A stretch of 64,000 bases of DNA from Acinetobacter sp. WU_MDCI_Axc73 (GCF_025562455.1 NZ_JAHPRO010000016.1:16431-80430), one strand, 5' to 3'. Positions 27,154 to 38,156 are shown, counted from the stretch's first letter. Translations and numbers: made by a program. Notes: generated by a model from the letters alone, not told the origin.

Positions 27154-28215
27154 GTGAAAAATTCTAAAAAGTCATTAATGCATGTTTTGAGCATGTCTGT
27201 TTTGTTTGCACTAAGCTCAGCAAGCTATGCTGAGATTATTGTTAATCCTTCATCGGTTAAGGGATCTACATCATTAAATTGGTCTTCAGATCAAGCGAGT
27301 CAGCTTTTAAATGATGATGGCGAGCTTGAACCAAGTCCACAAGGTTCAACCAGTATTAGTACCACGGTGCGCAGTAATACCGCTACACCACCCGCTAATA
27401 CGAATGTTTCAATTTCATCTACCCCGAAAGTTGTCATTCGTGACACGAGTGGCTATGGTTCTCAGCCTTCAGTTAATGCTCGTGCGGCGTTAGTGATGGA
27501 TGCACAGACGGGTGAAGTACTCTACAGTAAAAACACCAATACAGCCTTTCCTATAGCATCTTTGACTAAACTGATGACGGCTGTTGTGACTTCAGATGCA
27601 CGTCTAGATATGTCTGAAGAAATCACCTTACAGCAAATCGATTTTGCCGGTGCAGGTGGCAAAAACTCGAGCTCAACGCTACGTGCGGGCGATACCATGA
27701 ATCGTGCCGAAGTATTGTTATTTGCTTTAATGAAGTCTGAGAATCCTGCAGCTGCGGCTTTAGCACGCACTTATCCGGGAGGACGTAGTGCCTTTGTGGC
27801 TGCGATGAATGCTAAAGCACGTCAATTGGGAATGACATCCACACATTATGTTGAGTCAACGGGGTTGGATCCGCATAATGTGGCTTCTGCACGTGATCTG
27901 GGAATTTTGGTCAGTGCAGCTTCACAGTACGGTTTGATTCGTCAGTTTTCAACCACGCCTACGTATGACTTTAATCTAGGCTATCGTGTTCTAAAATCGA
28001 ACAATACCAACGCATTAGTACGTAATGGTGGCTGGAATATTAATCTGTCTAAAACAGGTTATATTAATGAAGCAGGACGTTGTGTGGTGATGCATACGAC
28101 AGTGAATTCGCGACCAGCAGTCGTGGTGTTATTGGGAGCTTCTAGTTCACAAGCTCGTACCAATGATGCGACTAATTTATTGACTTGGTTATCTCAGCAG
28201 CCGAAACGCCTTTAG
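27154..28215 (+). CDS. pbpG: D-alanyl-D-alanine endopeptidase (PBP7/8 type)
   Basis: Periplasmic low-molecular-weight penicillin-binding protein that cuts peptide cross-links in murein. I propose the GTG start at 27154 (MKNSKKSLMHVLSMSVLF), with GAG 9 bases upstream; a TTG at 27148 and ATG at 27178 are alternatives. The signal peptide ends near SYA. A Ser/Thr-rich stretch of about 70 residues precedes the catalytic domain, which has SLTK (136-139), a SEN motif (MKSENPAA) and KTGYINEAG. The linker is longer than in E. coli PBP7. A terminator follows. Confidence 0.87.
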   Translation: MKNSKKSLMHVLSMSVLFALSSASYAEIIVNPSSVKGSTSLNWSSDQASQLLNDDGELEPSPQGSTSISTTVRSNTATPPANTNVSISSTPKVVIRDTSGYGSQPSVNARAALVMDAQTGEVLYSKNTNTAFPIASLTKLMTAVVTSDARLDMSEEITLQQIDFAGAGGKNSSSTLRAGDTMNRAEVLLFALMKSENPAAAALARTYPGGRSAFVAAMNAKARQLGMTSTHYVESTGLDPHNVASARDLGILVSAASQYGLIRQFSTTPTYDFNLGYRVLKSNNTNALVRNGGWNINLSKTGYINEAGRCVVMHTTVNSRPAVVVLLGASSSQARTNDATNLLTWLSQQPKRL

Positions 28216-28267
28216 CAGATTTTTAAAAATTTGATGTCATTTTAAATTTACGATCAATATCTCCATA

Positions 28268-28301
28268 ATAAAAAAACCAGTTGCAAGCAACTGGTTTTTT
28301 T
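28268..28301. terminator. Bidirectional terminator between pbpG and thrC
   Basis: The stem ACCAGTTG / CAACTGGT with loop CAAG is flanked by A-runs and T-runs, between two convergent genes. Confidence 0.9.
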
Positions 28302-28316
28302 ATATCAAATCCAAAC

Positions 28317-29456
28317 TTACATATTAGATAGAATAGAATCTTTGACTTGAATCATGGTTGCATCAATCGATAGCATGACTGCATCTGCACATTGCTTGAT
28401 TGCAGTATCAGGGTCTTTTAAGCCGTTACCTGTCACTGTGCATACAATCACAGAACCTTCTGCAATTTTGCCCGCTTTGATGTCACGAATCGCACCACCA
28501 ATCGATGCCGCAGACGCAGGTTCTACAAACACACCTTCATACATAGAAAGCAAACGTTGTGCTTCTAAAATCTCAGTATCGGTTAACTCATCAAACCAGC
28601 CTTTAGAATCACGCACCACTGCTTTCGCATGGTTCCAGCTTTGTGGATTACCAATACGAATCGCTGTTGCTACAGTTTCAGGCTGTTCAACAGGTGCGCC
28701 ACGCAAGAACGGAGCAGCGCCAGATGCCTGATAACCCACCATAGTTGGTAAGCCTTCTGGTTTAGGACCTGTGAACTGATCTGTTGCAGCATCATAGATG
28801 ACTTGTTCAAACTGATCCGCAGGTTGATTCGCGACTGCTTCGGTATAACCCATCCAGTGTGCCGTGATATTACCCGCATTACCAACTGGTAAGCAGTGAT
28901 AATCTGGCGCACGGCCTAATGCTTCTACAATTTCATAAGCAATGGTTTTTTGACCTTGCAAACGATAAGGGTTAATCGAGTTAACGATCGTTACAGGAGC
29001 TTGGTCAGCCACTTCTTTGACCAGACGCATACCATCGTCAAAGTTACCACGGATTTGCATGGTGATTGCACCATACATCATGGCTTGCGCCATTTTACCC
29101 ATCGCAATTTTACCTTCTGGAATCAAAACAAAAGCTTTGATGCCTGCACGTGCTGCATATGCGGCTGCCGCTGCAGAAGTATTGCCTGTAGATGCACAAA
29201 TAATGGCTTTAGAGCCTTCTTCAACTGCTTTAGTGACGGCCATGGTCATACCACGGTCTTTGAATGAACCTGTCGGGTTTAAACCTTCATATTTCACATA
29301 GATTTCAACATCTTTACCAATCAGACGTGGAATATTCTCTAGTTTAATTAGTGGGGTATTTCCCTCTCCTAAAGAAATAGCACGCGTCGTTGCTGAAACT
29401 GGCAAACGGTCACGATAACGATCAACAAGACCGGTATAACGATTGGCATTAGACAT
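28317..29456 (-). CDS. thrC: Threonine synthase
   Basis: PLP enzyme that converts O-phosphohomoserine to threonine. With the ATG at 29456 (MSNANRYTGLVDRYRDRLPV) the protein has 379 residues. PLP-binding Lys66 lies in GLNPTGSFKDRGM, and the phosphate-binding turn is CASTGNTSAAAAAYAA. It is the short class of threonine synthase found in pseudomonads and Acinetobacter rather than the longer E. coli type. GGAA upstream supports this start; a TTG at 29471 would add five residues. The gene follows hom by about 60 bases on the same strand. Confidence 0.93.
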   Translation of the reverse strand: MSNANRYTGLVDRYRDRLPVSATTRAISLGEGNTPLIKLENIPRLIGKDVEIYVKYEGLNPTGSFKDRGMTMAVTKAVEEGSKAIICASTGNTSAAAAAYAARAGIKAFVLIPEGKIAMGKMAQAMMYGAITMQIRGNFDDGMRLVKEVADQAPVTIVNSINPYRLQGQKTIAYEIVEALGRAPDYHCLPVGNAGNITAHWMGYTEAVANQPADQFEQVIYDAATDQFTGPKPEGLPTMVGYQASGAAPFLRGAPVEQPETVATAIRIGNPQSWNHAKAVVRDSKGWFDELTDTEILEAQRLLSMYEGVFVEPASAASIGGAIRDIKAGKIAEGSVIVCTVTGNGLKDPDTAIKQCADAVMLSIDATMIQVKDSILSNM

Positions 29457-29516
29457 GAGATAATGTTCCAAATGTGAGGTAGAGCTGGTGAGAGGGGAGC
29501 GACCCTCTCCACCGGT

Positions 29517-30818
29517 TTAACTATCCAGCGATTCTAAACGAATTCGCACGATTTCGCCACGGATTGCAGGTAAAGCCTGAATTTTGGCAATCGCGTCATC
29601 CATTTTAGACTCAACTACTGGGTCAGTTAAGATAACGATCGGGATTAAGTCTTTTAAACGAGATTGTTGCATGATGGCATCAATGCTGATGCCAGCTCGA
29701 CTGAGAATAGTCGTGATATCTGCAAGTACGCCTGTCTGGTCTTCGGCATCGACACGTAGATAATACCCAGTGGTCATTTCTTCACGTTTGAGAATAGGTA
29801 AATCTGTCAAAGCCTCAAAAGCCAGTTGAGGGATCGTTCCTGCACCGTCTTCAGTGTAAGAAATATCGCGTACAATATCCACAATATCCGCAACTACTGC
29901 TGAAGCGGTTGGGCCTGCGCCTGCGCCTGCGCCATAATATAATGTTGGGCCAACTGCATGAGCTTGTACAAGCACTGCATTTTTGACTCCATTGACATTT
30001 GCAATCAGTTGTTCTTCTGGAATAAGTGTTGGATGAACACGTAGTTCAATACCATGTTCTGCACGGCGCGCAATCCCGAGATGTTTTATACGGAAGCCAA
30101 GATCTTCTGCATATTTAACATCCTGTGCGGTAATTTTACTAATACCTTCGGTATAGACTTTGTCAAACTGTAGAGGAATACCAAATGCACAAGACGCCAA
30201 AATCGTAAGCTTATGTGCTGCATCAATCCCTTCAACGTCAAAGGTTGGATCAGCTTCGGCATAACCTAATTGTTGAGCTTCTGCAAGCACATCGGCAAAG
30301 GCACGACCTTTATCGCGCATTTCAGTCAGGATAAAGTTACCTGTACCGTTAATAATGCCTGCAAGCCACTCAATACGGTTGGCAGCCAAACCTTCACGAA
30401 TGACTTTAATAATAGGAATACCGCCTGCAACGGCTGCTTCATAGGCGATCTGAACCGCATTATCCTCGGCAGCTTTAAACAGTTCGTTGCCATGTTCCGC
30501 AAGCAGGGCTTTATTGGCAGTCACGACCTGTTTACCATGCTTGATGGCTTCCATAATCAATTCATATGCAGGATGGATACCGCCCATGACTTCAACAACT
30601 ACATCCACGTTAGGTTGACGTACGATTTCCATTAAATCTGCACTTTGCTGAATACCTTCGAGCTCAAGATCGGGACGAGGACGGCGAGTGCCAACATGGG
30701 TAATTTGAATTTCACGGCCGGTGCGACGTTTAATTTCGGCGGCGTTTTCTTGTAATAGTTTAAGGGCTCCACCACCCACGGTTCCAAGACCGAGTATTGC
30801 CAGACGAACTGGTTTCAC
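29517..30818 (-). CDS. hom: Homoserine dehydrogenase
   Basis: Reduces aspartate semialdehyde to homoserine, the branch point to threonine and methionine. I choose the GTG at 30818 (MKPVRLAILGLGTVGGGALK), because GGAG sits 6 bases upstream; an ATG at 30830 has no ribosome site. The 433 residues include the Rossmann motif GLGTVGGG, the substrate region GIINGTGNFILTEM and a C-terminal ACT domain from about residue 350 (VLADITTILSRAGISIDAI) for threonine feedback. It is monofunctional, without an aspartate kinase domain. It probably forms an operon with thrC. Confidence 0.94.
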   Translation of the reverse strand: MKPVRLAILGLGTVGGGALKLLQENAAEIKRRTGREIQITHVGTRRPRPDLELEGIQQSADLMEIVRQPNVDVVVEVMGGIHPAYELIMEAIKHGKQVVTANKALLAEHGNELFKAAEDNAVQIAYEAAVAGGIPIIKVIREGLAANRIEWLAGIINGTGNFILTEMRDKGRAFADVLAEAQQLGYAEADPTFDVEGIDAAHKLTILASCAFGIPLQFDKVYTEGISKITAQDVKYAEDLGFRIKHLGIARRAEHGIELRVHPTLIPEEQLIANVNGVKNAVLVQAHAVGPTLYYGAGAGAGPTASAVVADIVDIVRDISYTEDGAGTIPQLAFEALTDLPILKREEMTTGYYLRVDAEDQTGVLADITTILSRAGISIDAIMQQSRLKDLIPIVILTDPVVESKMDDAIAKIQALPAIRGEIVRIRLESLDS

Positions 30819-30954
30819 GTCACACTCCATACATGCATTAAAAAATAAACAAGGCTAGATCATAGCTAAAAAAAGCGCCAGACTCTAGGGCGAAGTGCGT
30901 TTTATCTTCGCCCTGCATCAAATTTTTATAAGTGATGGGGATTGCTGCAAAAGT

Positions 30955-31770
30955 TTATTTTTCCAGTCGTTTCACTAACTCATCAGGTGTGAGATATCCA
31001 CCCAGATATTGTCCATCACTGTTGTAAATCGCAGGCGTTCCATTGACCCCAATATTTAGACCCAGTTGGTATTGTTCAGGCACAGGGTTTTTACATTGTG
31101 GAGCTTGTACAGGTAAGCCTTGAACAGATTGATCAAATGCAGCTTTACGGTCTTGACTACACCAGATCGCTTGCATGGTTGGCATAAATTGTTCACCACG
31201 TGGCCATGCGATATAGCGAACTTCAATTCCTTTGTTGGTGATTTCACTGAGATGTTCATGTAGTTTGTGGCAATACGGGCAGCTTGAGTCGGTAAACACA
31301 TAAATCACATGTTTGGCTTTACCATTCGTGGCTGGGTAAACAATTAAATCTTCAGTTTTGAGTGCTGCAAATAATTTTTTATTTTCTGAGGATTGCAGTG
31401 TATCACCGACATTGGTCAATTCCTTGTCACCTAAACGGATCACTTCCCCTTGAATAATATATTTGCCGTCACTGGTGGCATAGACAGAACTCATCCCTTC
31501 CAGATTTACCCAATATAAATTTGGAACTTCGGTCGGTTTGATATCAATGACTTTAGCCTGAATATTGGCTTTTTTAAATTGTTGCTGTAGCGTGGTGATT
31601 AAACGTTGCTGAGCATTACGTTCACTAAGCGTTGAAGCTTCACCTGTCGCAGGTGCACTGGCTGTTAGAGTATCTTGTTTTTGTGCTGAGTCTTCTTTGG
31701 AGCAAGCTGAAAGGGCGAGAGCTGTTGCCATTGTGCATGCAAAAAAAAGACGAGATCGGGTAAACAACAT
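30955..31770 (-). CDS. dsbC: DsbC-type disulfide isomerase, predicted lipoprotein
   Basis: Periplasmic thiol:disulfide isomerase that corrects wrong disulfides. With the ATG at 31770 (AAGGG 7 bases upstream) the protein has 271 residues. The N-terminus MLFTRSRLFFACTMATALAL leads into the lipobox LSAC with Cys23, so it is predicted to be lipid-anchored, unlike soluble E. coli DsbC. A linker of about 25 residues precedes the dimerisation domain, and the thioredoxin domain has CPYC at 164-167 (TDSSCPYCHKLHE). The cis-Pro loop VNGTPAIY is present. It lies between xerD and hom, as dsbC does in relatives. Confidence 0.9.
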   Translation of the reverse strand: MLFTRSRLFFACTMATALALSACSKEDSAQKQDTLTASAPATGEASTLSERNAQQRLITTLQQQFKKANIQAKVIDIKPTEVPNLYWVNLEGMSSVYATSDGKYIIQGEVIRLGDKELTNVGDTLQSSENKKLFAALKTEDLIVYPATNGKAKHVIYVFTDSSCPYCHKLHEHLSEITNKGIEVRYIAWPRGEQFMPTMQAIWCSQDRKAAFDQSVQGLPVQAPQCKNPVPEQYQLGLNIGVNGTPAIYNSDGQYLGGYLTPDELVKRLEK

Positions 31771-31926
31771 AGACGACCCTTTTATCAAAATTTTAAATCG
31801 GAAAGGGCTAAGAATAGCAAAAAAAACAAGCATCCATGTGATTTATTGCACATCAACTGTAAAAAATAATGGCTAAACTTGTAGAGTTGATCACATTGTT
31901 TTGCTAGTTAATTGATCATTTTTATT

Positions 31927-32847
31927 TTAACCACGTGGATGATGCTGAGCGTGCAGTTGTTGCATACGAACCTGAGCAACATGGGTATAAATTTGAGTTG
32001 TCGATAAATCACTGTGTCCAAGAAGCATTTGCACTACACGTAAGTCAGCGCCATGATTAAGTAAATGGGTGGCAAAGGCATGACGTAGGGTATGTGGGGA
32101 TAAATCGGCTTGAATATTAGACTGTAAGGCATAACGCTTAATCGCATACCAAAAATTTTGTCGGCTCATAATTCCGCCATGTTGAGTAAGAAATAAATAG
32201 TCGCTACTACTTTTATATAACTCAGGACGCGATTGTTCCAGATAACGCTCAATCCAATCTGTAGCAAACTGCCCCATCGGAACTAAACGCTCTTTATTGC
32301 CTTTACCTGTAATGCGTAAATAGCCCTGTTTTAAATTAATTAAATCGAGCCTTAGATTTAAGAGTTCGGTAACACGTAAGCCACAGGCATATAAAACCTC
32401 TAACATAGCGCGGTCACGAAGCCCTAAAGTCGTTTCGGTATTTGGTGCTTGTATCAGCGCTTCGACATCCTGTTCAGATAGGTCTTTAGGCAAAGCGCGT
32501 CCCAATTTAGGACTTTTATGATTTGCCATTGGATTATCTGTACGTAATTTTTGCTCACGTAAAAATTTATAAAATTGACGTAATGCAGATAGACAGCGCG
32601 CAATAGAACGTGGGCTTTTACCGAGTTTGGTCAATTCAATCATAACATCCGAGACATCATGGCTTGACCAGTTGGTTAAATTAACAGCAGATAAACTACC
32701 GCACTGGATTAAATCACTCAAATAAGCATTACGCGTATGCGGGCTGACACTCTGAGCGACCAGATAATCACGAAAACCCTGTAAAAAACTAAATTGTTCA
32801 GGGATATTTACAGCCGCTGGGATACGAGGTTTTTTGCTGATGTTCAT
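31927..32847 (-). CDS. xerD: Site-specific tyrosine recombinase XerD
   Basis: One of the two recombinases that resolve chromosome dimers at dif. The 306-residue protein has an N-terminal core-binding SAM-like domain (FLQGFRDYLVAQSVSPHTRN) and the catalytic domain with Arg in YACGLRVTELL, Lys in GKGNKERLVP, HTLRHAFATH, GHSDLSTTQ and the nucleophile Tyr in QIYTHVA. The ending LHAQHHPRG matches XerD rather than XerC. It reads away from feoA. No dif site was recognised in the window. Confidence 0.92.
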   Translation of the reverse strand: MNISKKPRIPAAVNIPEQFSFLQGFRDYLVAQSVSPHTRNAYLSDLIQCGSLSAVNLTNWSSHDVSDVMIELTKLGKSPRSIARCLSALRQFYKFLREQKLRTDNPMANHKSPKLGRALPKDLSEQDVEALIQAPNTETTLGLRDRAMLEVLYACGLRVTELLNLRLDLINLKQGYLRITGKGNKERLVPMGQFATDWIERYLEQSRPELYKSSSDYLFLTQHGGIMSRQNFWYAIKRYALQSNIQADLSPHTLRHAFATHLLNHGADLRVVQMLLGHSDLSTTQIYTHVAQVRMQQLHAQHHPRG

Positions 32848-32938
32848 CTTTTTATCTCTTGCATGATCAGCACTTTAGGTGAAAAGTCACGCGCTGTCGA
32901 GCCTTTATCAGGGATGAGAATTGTAATTCTTCCTTATA

Positions 32939-32953
32939 TGTTAATTATTCTCA
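32939..32953 (+). promoter_or_regulatory. Fur box upstream of feoA
   Basis: TGTTAATTATTCTCA (in reverse TGAGAATAATTAACA) matches the 7-1-7 Fur consensus TGATAATNATTATCA at 12 of the 14 defined positions. A -10-like TATACT follows at 32962-32967, so Fur bound here would cover the -35 region. A second palindrome AGAATTGTAATTCT lies just upstream at about 32918-32931. Confidence 0.7.
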
Positions 32954-32994
32954 TTTGACGTTATACTATATAAAAGAGTTCAGGATCAGATGCG

Positions 32995-33261
32995 GTGCGT
33001 TTATCAGAGTTAAAAGTTAAGCAATCTGCCATCATCACCAAGGTCAATCGTACCGTAGATGGCAATGCAGATCAGCAAGACCTTGTCGCAAGTCGCTTGG
33101 AAACACTTGGTTTTGTTGTGGGTGAGAAAGTTGAAGTCATCACCAAAGGTATATTTGGAGGAGATCCGATCCTTGTTCAATTAGGTTTTACTCGCTTTGC
33201 ATTACGTAAAATTGAAGCTGAAAAGATTGAAATTAGCCTGCATGATGGAGTTTCAGCATGA
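32995..33261 (+). CDS. feoA: Ferrous iron transport protein A
   Basis: A small SH3-like cytoplasmic protein needed for FeoB function. It has 88 residues from a GTG start (MRLSELKVKQSAIITKVN), with AGGA about 9 bases upstream. An ATG at 32990 is out of frame. The core ETLGFVVGEKVEVITKGIFGGDPILVQLG is typical of FeoA. It overlaps feoB by 4 bases (ATGA), giving tight coupling. A Fur box upstream fits induction under iron limitation. Confidence 0.9.
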   Translation: MRLSELKVKQSAIITKVNRTVDGNADQQDLVASRLETLGFVVGEKVEVITKGIFGGDPILVQLGFTRFALRKIEAEKIEISLHDGVSA

Positions 33262-35114
33262 GTGAAGTGCTTCGTATCGCGCTTGTTGGAAATCCAAACT
33301 GTGGTAAAACATCTCTGTTTAATCAACTGACTGGGACTCGTCAAAAAGTAGCGAACTATGCTGGTGTGACAGTTGAACGCAAAATTGGCTTTTTTGAATT
33401 ACCTTCAAAAAGAACGGTACGGGTATTGGATTTACCTGGTACCTATAGTTTGAATGCCAATAGTCCTGATGAGGTTATTACCCGTGATGTCTGCATGGGT
33501 AAAATCGATGGTGAAGAGCAGCAGAATGCATTTTTATGTGTGGTCGATGCAACCAACTTAAAACTTCATTTGGGTTTAGTGCTTGAAGTTTTGGAACTTG
33601 GTCGTCCAGTGCTCGTCGTACTGAACATGATGGATGAAGCACGTCGCCGTGGGATTCAAATTAATGCTCAAAAACTTTCTGAGCGTTTGGGTGTTCCTGT
33701 CGTTGAAACTGTGGCTGTGCGAAATGCAGGGGTTGAAACCCTCAAAACTGCCCTAGACCAAAATAAATTTAGCGTACCACTGACTGAATTAAGTGGGCTT
33801 AAGGGTAGCCACCACCAGAAAATTGAAACCATTCTGAACGATGTCGTACAGTATGTTGATCAGGAAGATAAGCGTTCTGATTTTCTGGATAAAATCTTTT
33901 TACATCCCGTTTTAGGCTTATTAAGTCTTGCGATTTTGATGTTTGTGGTCTTTCAGGCGGTATTTGCTTGGGCAGCGCCGTTTATGGATGGCATTGAAGC
34001 TTTCTTTGGATGGTTAGGCGAAATTATTGGCGGTTTTATCACCCAGCCATTGCTGCATAGTTTGGTTGTAGATGGAATTATTGCAGGCGCAGGTGCTGTG
34101 GCTGTATTTCTGCCACAGATTTTGATTTTGTTCTTTTTTATTTTGGTTTTGGAAGAATCGGGTTACTTGCCACGTGCGGCTTTTCTACTTGATAAACTGA
34201 TGTTTAAAGCAGGCTTGAGTGGTCGGGCTTTTATTCCGCTATTGTCCAGTTTTGCCTGTGCTATTCCTGGCATTATGGCGACTCGTAGTATTAGTGATCC
34301 GCGTGATCGTTTTACCACGATTATGGTTGCGCCTTTGATGACTTGTTCAGCACGTTTGCCTGTTTATGCTTTATTAATTGGAGCATTTATACCAAGTCAA
34401 ACAGTGTGGGGGATTTTCAATCTGCAAGGATTGGTGCTTTTTGCTCTATATATGGCGGGAATTTTAAGCGCATTACTGGTTTCATTTGTAATGAAATTCT
34501 TTCAAAAAGATAAATCACAACATGCTTTGTTGATGGAATTGCCGAGTTATCGTTTTCCAAACTGGAAAAGTGTGGGGATTGGATTGCTCGATCGCGCCAA
34601 AATTTTCTTGAAGCGTGTCGGCGGTATTATCTTTGCTCTTTCAATTCTGTTGTGGTTTTTGTGTACTTTTCCGCAACCGCCAGAGGGCGCGACTCTACCT
34701 GACATTGACTATAGTTTCGCAGGGATGTTAGGTCACCTGATTCAACCAATTTTTGCGCCCATTGGTTTTAGCTGGCAAATCTGTATTGCTTTAATTCCTG
34801 CCATGGCAGCACGTGAAGTGGTCGTTGCTGCTCTTGGAACGGTCTACGCTTTATCTGCAACTGGTGGAGATGATGCCGTAGCACAAAGCCTGACTCAGTT
34901 GATCAGTGCGCCAAATACAGGTTGGTCATTAGCGACTGGTTTATCTTTATTGGTTTGGTTTATCTATGCACCTCATTGCTTGGCGACACTTGCAACTGTA
35001 CGTCGTGAAACTGGTTCATGGAAAAATGTGGCAGTTATGACGGCATATCTGTTTGGATTGGCCTATTTAATGTCATTCATCACTTATCAAGTGGCATCTC
35101 GTATTTTTGTCTAG
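33258..35114 (+). CDS. feoB: Ferrous iron transporter B
   Basis: GTP-gated inner-membrane importer of Fe2+. The 618-residue protein has an N-terminal G domain with G1 GNPNCGKT (11-18), the switch segment NYAGVTVE, G3 DLPGTYSL and G4 NMMD. A membrane domain follows, with the Gate motifs LEESGYLPRAAFLLDK and SSFACAIPGIMATR, and the C-terminal core PAMAAREVVVAALG. At 618 residues it is shorter than E. coli FeoB (773), a known size class. feoA overlaps it upstream; a small Cys-rich gene follows 30 bases downstream in the usual feoC position. Confidence 0.95.
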   Translation: MSEVLRIALVGNPNCGKTSLFNQLTGTRQKVANYAGVTVERKIGFFELPSKRTVRVLDLPGTYSLNANSPDEVITRDVCMGKIDGEEQQNAFLCVVDATNLKLHLGLVLEVLELGRPVLVVLNMMDEARRRGIQINAQKLSERLGVPVVETVAVRNAGVETLKTALDQNKFSVPLTELSGLKGSHHQKIETILNDVVQYVDQEDKRSDFLDKIFLHPVLGLLSLAILMFVVFQAVFAWAAPFMDGIEAFFGWLGEIIGGFITQPLLHSLVVDGIIAGAGAVAVFLPQILILFFFILVLEESGYLPRAAFLLDKLMFKAGLSGRAFIPLLSSFACAIPGIMATRSISDPRDRFTTIMVAPLMTCSARLPVYALLIGAFIPSQTVWGIFNLQGLVLFALYMAGILSALLVSFVMKFFQKDKSQHALLMELPSYRFPNWKSVGIGLLDRAKIFLKRVGGIIFALSILLWFLCTFPQPPEGATLPDIDYSFAGMLGHLIQPIFAPIGFSWQICIALIPAMAAREVVVAALGTVYALSATGGDDAVAQSLTQLISAPNTGWSLATGLSLLVWFIYAPHCLATLATVRRETGSWKNVAVMTAYLFGLAYLMSFITYQVASRIFV

Positions 35115-35144
35115 GCTTTTTAAAAAAGCTTATGGAGGCTGAAA

Positions 35145-35396
35145 ATGATTGAATATCTAATTATTGCGGTATTGGTTGTTTGGAGTGCGATTGTTGTATT
35201 CAAGAAAGTATTTCCCAAAAGTGCAAATAGTGTATTTGCGTCATTTTCAGACTTTTGTGAGCGACAGGGTTGGCATACATTGGCAAAATGGCTAAAACCT
35301 AAAATGTCAGTGGGTTGTGCAGGAGGATGTGGCTGTTCTTCAGATGACAAGCCAATCGTCAAAAATGCTGAAGTAAAGCCTGTCAAATGGCATTGA
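35145..35396 (+). CDS. Small Cys-rich membrane protein in the feoC position (DUF6587-like)
   Basis: An 83-residue protein with one N-terminal membrane helix (about 3-20) and a cytoplasmic or periplasmic tail holding four cysteines: Cys38, Cys58, Cys62 and Cys64 (GCAGGCGCSS). It does not look like the winged-helix FeoC of enterics. It resembles the DUF6587 type found after feoB in Acinetobacter and relatives; that assignment is from memory. The spacing of 30 bases, GGAGG ribosome site and shared terminator place it in the feo operon. An iron- or cluster-binding role is plausible but unproven. Confidence 0.75.
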   Translation: MIEYLIIAVLVVWSAIVVFKKVFPKSANSVFASFSDFCERQGWHTLAKWLKPKMSVGCAGGCGCSSDDKPIVKNAEVKPVKWH

Positions 35397-35418
35397 ATTT
35401 ATTAATCTCTCTTTGTCT

Positions 35419-35446
35419 AAAAAGCCATCAATTCGATGGCTTTTTT
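35419..35446 (+). terminator. Intrinsic terminator of the feo operon
   Basis: The stem AAGCCATC / GATGGCTT with loop AATTC is followed by TTTT, 20 bases after the stop codon of the small Cys-rich gene. Confidence 0.85.
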
Positions 35447-35474
35447 ACGCGCTGACACAAAAAATGATGAATAA

Positions 35475-36902
<1,428 letters not shown>

Positions 36903-36928
36903 TCAGAACAAGAAATAAGGAAGATGCG

Positions 36929-38125
36929 ATGGCTGGCTTTGCTCAGACAACCATAACCAAACTTAATCAGCTCTATGAACGCTGGATCCCTAAATTTCCT
37001 GAGGAAATAACGGCTAGAAATTTGCTGATTTTCTGTGTGGTGTGTTTATTGTGCATTGGTTCGGTCATGGTGGCTTCTGCTTCCATGCCCTATGCCGAAT
37101 ATATGCATGAAAATCCATTTCATTATGTAGTGCGCCATGCGATTTCGATTGCCAGTGCAGCAGTCATTGCTTATCTGGTCTATAAGGTGCCACTTAATCT
37201 GTGGTTTAGAAACACTTTTCCATTGTGGTTGATTACTATTGTTTTATTGTTGGCCGTATTGGTGATTGGTACCGAAGTGAATGGTTCCAAGCGTTGGATT
37301 CGATTGGCTGGTTTTACTTTGCAGCCGACTGAAGTGGCGAAAGTGATGATGGCAATTTTTACCGCTGATTATGTGGTACGCCGTGCCAAAGAAGTTCGTA
37401 CCCATTGGAAAGGTTTAGTTCGCTTGAGTGGAATTATGGCGATTACCGTCGGTTTGATTATTGCCGAGCCAGATTTGGGCGCGACCGTGGTAATAGTTCT
37501 GATGATGGTTGGCATTTTCTTTTTGGCAGGGGCGCCACCGACTCAGTTTGCCATTATGCTTGGTGCGGTATTGATGGGAATAGGTTTCCTGATTGTATTT
37601 GAGCCATATCGAATGGCACGTGCACTTTCTTTCACCAATCCGTGGGCAGATCCCTTAGGAACAGGTTATCAATTGTCAAATGCCTTGATGGCTTTTGGGC
37701 GTGGTGAATGGTTTGGAACAGGTCTGGGGCATAGTGTCCAAAAGCTCTCATATTTACCTGAAGCGCATACAGATTTTATGCTGGCGGTATTAGGAGAAGA
37801 GTTTGGATTTGTGGGAATTTCACTGGTCTTAATTCTATCTTTTGGTATGTTGGCATGCTGTATCAAGATTGGACATCGTGCACTAAAACATAATTTTTTG
37901 CGCGCAGGTTATCTGGCATATGGTATCAGTATTATTTTCCTGCTTCAGATTTTGGTAAATGCAGGCATGAATATGGGTTTAATGCCAACCAAAGGATTGA
38001 CACTACCTTTTATTAGTTATGGAGGAACATCGCTGATGATGTGTGCCGCCATGATCAGTTTGGTGCTTAAAATTGATTCGTCTACACAGCAAGTTAATCC
38101 AAACCGTGAAGAATCCAACTTCTAA
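36929..38125 (+). CDS. ftsW: Septal peptidoglycan polymerase FtsW
   Basis: SEDS-family membrane glycosyltransferase that makes septal peptidoglycan with FtsI. The protein has 398 residues and about ten helices. The start at 36929 (MAGFAQTTITKLNQLYERW) has AAGGAAG just upstream; an out-of-frame ATG sits at 36924. SEDS features are EVNGSKRWIRLAGFTLQPTE, IIAEPDLGATVVI with the catalytic Asp, and EEFGFVG, then PFISYGGTS near the end. It follows murD by 26 bases. A hairpin terminator follows. Confidence 0.94.
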   Translation: MAGFAQTTITKLNQLYERWIPKFPEEITARNLLIFCVVCLLCIGSVMVASASMPYAEYMHENPFHYVVRHAISIASAAVIAYLVYKVPLNLWFRNTFPLWLITIVLLLAVLVIGTEVNGSKRWIRLAGFTLQPTEVAKVMMAIFTADYVVRRAKEVRTHWKGLVRLSGIMAITVGLIIAEPDLGATVVIVLMMVGIFFLAGAPPTQFAIMLGAVLMGIGFLIVFEPYRMARALSFTNPWADPLGTGYQLSNALMAFGRGEWFGTGLGHSVQKLSYLPEAHTDFMLAVLGEEFGFVGISLVLILSFGMLACCIKIGHRALKHNFLRAGYLAYGISIIFLLQILVNAGMNMGLMPTKGLTLPFISYGGTSLMMCAAMISLVLKIDSSTQQVNPNREESNF

Positions 38126-38156
38126 TCGTGTTAAAAAAATTGATGCTTGATGTGTA

